Below are positions 31,484 through 34,521 of a DNA stretch of 34,521 nt, in pieces. Position 1 is the stretch's first letter, and each line of letters opens with the position of its first letter. The translations under genes were made by a program, and so were the position numbers. Origin of the DNA: Paenibacillus tyrphae (GTDB taxonomy: Bacteria; Bacillota; Bacilli; Paenibacillales; NBRC-103111); assembly GCF_000722545.1 (NCBI RefSeq), contig NZ_JNVM01000001.1, forward strand, positions 1 through 34,521, read 5' to 3'. The notes beneath the pieces were generated by a model that was given only the letters and a program-made list of their open reading frames with translations, did not search any database and had not been told where the DNA came from.

Positions 31484-32343
31484 CGTCCCGCCACCTTTCC
31501 TTGGGCTTGCAGCTCCAGCGCTTTCATCACATTTTCGAACAAAATCGCCGTCGTGAGCGTCCCGACGCCGCCGGGCACCGGAGATACCGCCTTCACCGCT
31601 TCGGCTGCTCCTGCGGACACATCCCCTGCGATGCTTCCGTCCGCCGATTCGTTAATTCCCGCATCGATGAGAACGAGCTCAGGGTGAACCATCTCCCGGG
31701 TCACAAGGCCAGGCTGTCCCGCCGCGGCGAACGCAATCTCCGCGTGTCGCAGATGGAAGGCAAGATCCGGGGTGCGCGAGTGACAGACGGTGACGGTGGC
31801 TTGTTCCCGCTGCAGCATATGGAAGAGCGGCAGCCCTACCGTCTGGCCCCGGCCGATTAGCGCAACATTGGCGCCTTCAAGCCGGTAGCCGTAATGCCGG
31901 AGCAGCCGGATGCACGCTTGCGGCGTGGCGGGATAAAGCCCCTCCGAGCCCATCATCGTTGCCAGCTTGCTTGCGGGCGTCACCCCGTCCACGTCCTTCT
32001 GCGGAGCGATGGCGCTCTCAATCCGTGCCTGGGACCAATGCTTCGGCAGCGGAAGCTCCAGCATAATCCCGTGAACGGTGGAATCGGCGTTCCATTCGGC
32101 GATCAGGCTCATCACTTCGCTTTCCTGCGCATCAGGCCGGAACGTTTTCAACTGAACCACGATGCCAAGCCTTCCTGCAATTTTTTGCTTGGCCCGGACA
32201 TAGAGCAGCGAGGCGGGATCGCCTTCGACCAAAATAACCCCCATACAAGGCTGACAGCTGACAGCCTTCCATTCCTCCGTTCGCTTGAGAATCCGCTCAT
32301 ACGCTTGATCCGCCGCCTCTTTCGCTTTCAGCAGTTGCGCCAT
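31480..32343 (-). CDS. folD: FolD-type methylenetetrahydrofolate dehydrogenase
   Basis: 287 residues from ATG 32343 (GGAGG at 9 bp). MGVILVEGDPASLLYVRAKQ contains the catalytic Tyr48 and Lys52 (E. coli Tyr50/Lys54), APQKDVDGVTP the Asp119 (Asp121), and VALIGRGQTVGLPLFHML the NADP loop. The position of Gln98 in E. coli is Glu96 here (GIMLELPLP in place of the usual VQLPLP), and the C-terminal PGGVGPMT reads PGGVGTLT. Gln at this site supports the Lys in the cyclohydrolase step, so this enzyme may keep mainly dehydrogenase activity and rely on FchA. Translationally coupled to fchA. Confidence 0.9.
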   Translation of the reverse strand: MAQLLKAKEAADQAYERILKRTEEWKAVSCQPCMGVILVEGDPASLLYVRAKQKIAGRLGIVVQLKTFRPDAQESEVMSLIAEWNADSTVHGIMLELPLPKHWSQARIESAIAPQKDVDGVTPASKLATMMGSEGLYPATPQACIRLLRHYGYRLEGANVALIGRGQTVGLPLFHMLQREQATVTVCHSRTPDLAFHLRHAEIAFAAAGQPGLVTREMVHPELVLIDAGINESADGSIAGDVSAGAAEAVKAVSPVPGGVGTLTTAILFENVMKALELQAQGKVAGR

Positions 32344-32389
32344 AAGGCTCGACCTCCAATGTGTTTTCACTAGAATTGGGCACATAAAC

Positions 32390-32438
32390 GAAAAAAAGCA
32401 TTCGCCCAAGCTCCTCCAACGAGTCTTCGGCAAATACT
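32390..32438 (-). terminator. Riboswitch-controlled terminator upstream of folD
   Basis: On the minus strand AGTATTTGCC pairs along 10 bp with GGCGAATGCT (two G-T pairs), followed by seven Ts. It starts directly after the aptamer's CGCCTGGGT element, so ligand binding would compete with its formation: the usual ON-switch arrangement of ZTP riboswitches. Confidence 0.8.
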
Positions 32439-32518
32439 TTTACCCAGGCGAACGGCAAGATTCCGACCGCATGCTCCCTTGTGGTTATCCACTCTTTTCG
32501 CCAGTCGCATACGGCTTT
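32439..32518 (-). ncRNA. ZTP/ZMP (pfl motif) riboswitch aptamer
   Basis: Read on the minus strand. P1: CCGTATGC (32507-32514) pairs with GCATGCGG (32467-32474). After it comes ACTGGCG (32499-32505), then the P2 hairpin GTGGATAACCAC (32481-32492), GGGAG, and the 3' part ending CGCCTGGGT (32442-32450), whose CGCC can pair with GGCG of the first conserved strand as the pseudoknot. These are the hallmarks of the pfl motif, which senses ZTP/ZMP, the signal of 10-formyl-THF shortage. It turns on folate and purine one-carbon genes, here folD-fchA. Confidence 0.9.
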
Positions 32519-32532
32519 CGTTTGTTGTTGAT

Positions 32533-32561
32533 ATTGTAGCAGAAGGTACGGCGTATGGAAA
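32533..32561 (-). promoter_or_regulatory. Promoter of the folD-fchA leader
   Basis: On the minus strand TTTCCA (32556-32561), 17 bp, TACAAT (32533-32538). Transcription would begin just upstream of the riboswitch aptamer, as expected. Confidence 0.55.
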
Positions 32562-32652
32562 CCTTGATTTTGCGAATGTACATAAAACCACGAAATTACG
32601 CATAATTCATTATCTAAATTAGGTATTAATACTTATATTTATTGATAATCAC

Positions 32653-32681
32653 TTGTTTATACAAGTTATAATAAGTATAAT
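32653..32681 (+). promoter_or_regulatory. Promoter of the HAD-family gene
   Basis: TTGTTT (32653-32658), 17 bp, TATAAT (32676-32681), in a very AT-rich stretch. The -35 overlaps a 6+6 palindrome ACTTGT-TTAT-ACAAGT (32651-32666), a possible repressor site. Confidence 0.6.
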
Positions 32682-32723
32682 TAAGTTATCTTGCATTATT
32701 CATGAAGAAAGGATTGATTCCTC

Positions 32724-33350
32724 ATGTATCCTTGTCTATTATTCGATGTAGATGGCACGCTGCTCGATACGGAGCAGGCAATTCTAAGTTCGCTGTCGGA
32801 CCTACTGCGGGAGAGGAACATCCCTTTTGAGCCTGAGGACCTTGCCTTTGTGCTCGGGATACCGAGCGTCCGCTCGCTCCCCCGCTTCGGGATTCAAGAT
32901 ATCGAGGAAGCCGCGAACCGCTGGAACCGGCTGATGGAGCGGCATGACTACCAAATCCGCGTATTCGAAGGCATCGAGCCGATGCTGCGCCGGGTCAAAG
33001 AGCTCGGGCTGCGGACCGGCATCGTCACCTCCAAAACCCGTACGGAATATATCAAAGATTTTGCGCGGTTCGATCTGCACCCTTACTTCGATGTCGTCGT
33101 CTGCGCCGACGATACGGCACGGCATAAGCCGCATCCCGAGCCGATTCTGACCGCCTTGAAGCGGCTTGAGGCAGAGCCGAAGGATACGATGTACATCGGA
33201 GACAGCATCTACGATATGCAGTGTGCGGCCGGAGCGGGCGTCGCCTCCGGACTGGCGCTGTGGGGAGCATACGATGCCGGAATTGCGGCCAATTACCGTC
33301 TGCGGCATCCGAAGGATATTCTGACGATCCTGGAAGCCGCGCTTCCGTGA
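32724..33350 (+). CDS. HAD-superfamily hydrolase (phosphoglycolate phosphatase-like)
   Basis: 208 residues, ATG behind AAAGGA. All four HAD motifs are present: LLFDVDGTLLDTE (nucleophile Asp and acid/base Asp), GIVTSKTRTEYI (Ser/Thr of motif II), HKPHPEPILTAL (Lys of motif III) and MYIGDSIYDMQCAAGAG (acidic pair of motif IV). A helical cap (about 15-80) places it with Gph/PpaX-type phosphatases that act on small phosphorylated metabolites such as phosphoglycolate or pyrophosphate. The substrate cannot be fixed from sequence. It is divergent from folD-fchA. Confidence 0.9.
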   Translation: MYPCLLFDVDGTLLDTEQAILSSLSDLLRERNIPFEPEDLAFVLGIPSVRSLPRFGIQDIEEAANRWNRLMERHDYQIRVFEGIEPMLRRVKELGLRTGIVTSKTRTEYIKDFARFDLHPYFDVVVCADDTARHKPHPEPILTALKRLEAEPKDTMYIGDSIYDMQCAAGAGVASGLALWGAYDAGIAANYRLRHPKDILTILEAALP

Positions 33351-33383
33351 TCCTCTCCGCCGCTTAAAAAGGAGCGTCAAGCC

Positions 33384-33508
33384 ATGTCCAAAGCGGACAA
33401 TATGTTATCGATCCTGTGGCTGCTTAAAAAGGGGAAGCGCCTGCTCCCGCTCAAAAATGCATGGCGGGCATCGCCTCCGCGCTTGCCGAATATTACGAAA
33501 CCCTCTAG
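33384..33508 (+). pseudogene. Relic of a WYL-type (YobV-like) transcriptional regulator
   Basis: Starts with an intact binding site (AAAAAGGAG) and ATG, then MSKADNMLSILWLLKKGKRL, the standard opening of DeoR/WYL regulators of the YobV kind. Similarity ends after about 22 residues. In another frame, MAGIASALAEYYETL followed by TAG (33506-33508) looks like the C-terminal end of such a protein. About 850 bp of an intact gene would be missing. Confidence 0.6.
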
Positions 33509-33537
33509 CTTCACTGGCCATTCGTGTCAGTGAAGTT
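33507..33537. repeat. Inverted repeat before the DUF4287/SRPBCC gene
   Basis: CTTCACTG (33509-33516) and CAGTGAAG (33528-33535) form perfect 8-bp arms, extended by an A-T and a G-T pair, with an 11-nt loop. A -10-like TATAAT lies at 33542-33547, 6 bp after it. It could be the operator of that promoter or, with the following TTTGTTT, a terminator for the upstream relic and HAD gene. Confidence 0.6.
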
Positions 33538-33579
33538 TGTTTATAATAGGACTATTAAACGTTGTGGAGGATAAAAGCG

Positions 33580-34176
33580 ATGACAACCCCGATCTCCAAG
33601 CAAGCTTTACCGGACGAAACCGGCCATACGTGGGAAGAGTGGCTGATCATTTTGCAGAAAACCGTGGACCAAGCCTGGTCCTACGAGGACATCGTCAACT
33701 ACCTGCGCGACGAACATGACGTGGATCCGCGTTGGGGCGAGATCATCGCCGCCGCCTTCGAGCAGAAGCGGGGCCGCAAGCCCGCGGGATTAACGGCTTC
33801 GGCCGGCTTCCAGATCGGGGTGCGTCGGACGCTGCCGGTCTCCCAGGAACGGGCCTGGGAGCTGCTGACCGCGCCGGAAGGGCTCCGCTTGTGGCTGGGC
33901 GCGCTGCCTTCCCTCCCGCAGCAGGGGGAAGCCTACTTGACCGAAGACGGCACATCCGGCCAGCTGCGGGTGCTCAAGCCGCTGTCCCAGCTCCGTATGA
34001 CTTGGCAGCCCCAGGATTGGGAGCACGCGTCCACCGTTCAAATCCGTCTGCTGCCGGCAAGCTCGGGAAAAACGACGATCAGCTTCCATCAGGAAAAGCT
34101 CGAGGACGCGTTCCGCCGAGAGGAAATGAAGCACCGCTGGGAGCAAGTCATCGCCAAACTGGAGGAGAGAATCTAA
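33580..34176 (+). CDS. DUF4287 plus SRPBCC (AHSA1-like) protein
   Basis: 198 residues from ATG 33580, 9 bp after GGAGG. The N-terminal helical part (TGHTWEEWLIILQKTVDQAW, YEDIVNYLRDEHDVDPRWGE, QKRGRKPAG) fits DUF4287. From about residue 80 an SRPBCC/AHSA1 domain follows: FQIGVRRTLPVSQERAWELL with APEGLRLWLG, LKPLSQLRMTWQPQDW, TTISFHQEKLEDAFRREEMK and HRWEQVIAKLEE. SRPBCC domains bind hydrophobic ligands in a deep cleft. The combination is common in Firmicutes and Actinobacteria; no substrate is known. Confidence 0.85.
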   Translation: MTTPISKQALPDETGHTWEEWLIILQKTVDQAWSYEDIVNYLRDEHDVDPRWGEIIAAAFEQKRGRKPAGLTASAGFQIGVRRTLPVSQERAWELLTAPEGLRLWLGALPSLPQQGEAYLTEDGTSGQLRVLKPLSQLRMTWQPQDWEHASTVQIRLLPASSGKTTISFHQEKLEDAFRREEMKHRWEQVIAKLEERI

Positions 34177-34387
34177 CAGAACAAATTCGGCCATATCGAC
34201 CAGCGGGTAACGCCTATGGAAAGCGTCCTACCGAGCGTCGCGTACTTTGCTATTACCGAGGACCCCGAGCATCAGCCGAACCGTCACCGCGGGGCCGAAG
34301 CTGTTCCCGATCAGTCCGACGTATTTTGCGGTCTATTTCGAGGACCTTTGCGGCAACGCCTCCGAAATCTTTCACCGCTTGAACTAG
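34177..34387 (+). pseudogene. Relic of a VOC-superfamily gene
   Basis: FGHIDQRVTPMESVLP (34186-34233) is the opening of a VOC protein family. After a break the C-terminal end appears in another frame: SISRTVTAGPKLFPISPTYF and AVYFEDLCGNASEIFHRLN, then TAG (34385-34387), with the metal-ligand Glu before the end. The middle, about 90 codons in an intact gene, is lost and no start codon remains. It begins directly after the stop of the SRPBCC gene, which suggests a former operon. Confidence 0.7.
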
Positions 34388-34406
34388 GCTCGTCCCGCCA
34401 TAAGCC

Positions 34407-34432
34407 AAAAAAAAGAGGGGCTTCCGCCACTC
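34407..34432 (-). terminator. Possible terminator, minus direction
   Basis: On the minus strand GAGTGG and CCCCTC flank a 6-nt centre and are followed by eight Ts, with one mismatch. No minus-strand gene is visible upstream of it within the window, so it may be a remnant. Confidence 0.3.
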
Positions 34433-34487
34433 AGAGTGTTGAACAAGTAGTTATTATAAAAAATAGAAAAACATACGGAGGTGGGGT

Positions 34488-34521
34488 ATGCACTGGAGGA
34501 GCGATAGCGTTCGCCTTTGTC
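34488..34521 (+). CDS. Start of a gene cut by the right window edge
   Basis: An ATG at 34488 follows an excellent site (GGAGGTGGGG) and opens MHWRSDSVRLC before the window ends. A -35-like TTGAAC lies at 34439-34444. Too little remains to say more. Confidence 0.45.
   Translation, partial: MHWRSDSVRLC

Noticed and set aside
1..34521. CRISPR array, tRNA or rRNA genes, prophage structural genes
   Set aside because: No regularly spaced repeats, cloverleaf with CCA end, rRNA-like stretch or phage structural protein was seen.

Overview
The window looks like chromosomal DNA of a Paenibacillus-type Firmicute. Strong AGGAGG-type ribosome binding sites, frequent TTG and GTG starts, sigma-A promoters, a YkkC/YkkD pair, a DUF2087 ArsR regulator, a MocR regulator, a 7TMR-DISM-type hybrid kinase and a folD-fchA operon behind a ZTP riboswitch all fit that group. 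By eye the left 9 kb is more AT-rich than the middle and right. No rRNA, tRNA, CRISPR array or prophage was seen.

Layout. 1-420: start of an IS200/IS605-type tnpB running off the left edge. 433-5000: four minus-strand genes for exported or membrane proteins (lipoprotein with a stalk-like domain, small secreted protein, LolA-like unknown, membrane-anchored double DJ-1/PfpI protein). 5.2-9.7 kb: an oxidoreductase relic, a GNAT acetyltransferase, an orphan sensor kinase, a secreted two-repeat protein, a VOC/membrane-protein pair and a DUF1266 protein. 9.9-15.2 kb: a disrupted segment. The two halves of what looks like one AraC-family gene lie at 9930-10270 and 14664-15176. Between them are a 1,035-residue hybrid histidine kinase, about 600 bp without an intact gene, a frameshifted tyrosine-recombinase remnant and the tail of an unrecognised minus-strand gene.

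15.2-21.9 kb: ankyrin, macro-domain, acetyltransferase, a LysR regulator divergent from ykkCD, a three-gene unknown operon (ADP-ribosyltransferase-like/HEAT, DUF6953, unknown), UspA and an Sm-like membrane protein. 22.1-24.3 kb: four co-directional genes, two of immunity-protein families (SMI1/KNR4 and Imm48), with no toxin visible. 24.4-34.5 kb: a cephalosporin-hydroxylase-family relic, an APH-type kinase, an MDR oxidoreductase divergent from a MarR regulator with two clear palindromic operators, a MocR regulator divergent from ArsR-DUF2087, DUF3817, the folate pair folD-fchA, a HAD phosphatase, and a DUF4287/SRPBCC protein flanked by two more relics.

Themes worth attention: (1) four relics (oxidoreductase, CmcI, WYL regulator, VOC) keep coding sequence from separated parts of a gene, mostly both ends, and have lost the middle; (2) the AraC gene appears split by about 4.3 kb; (3) a 53-bp two-block repeat precedes two unrelated genes; (4) FolD carries Gln-to-Glu at a residue needed for cyclohydrolase activity while sitting next to a stand-alone cyclohydrolase; (5) ykkCD is paired with a LysR regulator and no guanidine riboswitch fits its short leader. 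All family names rest on reading the sequence, not on a database search.
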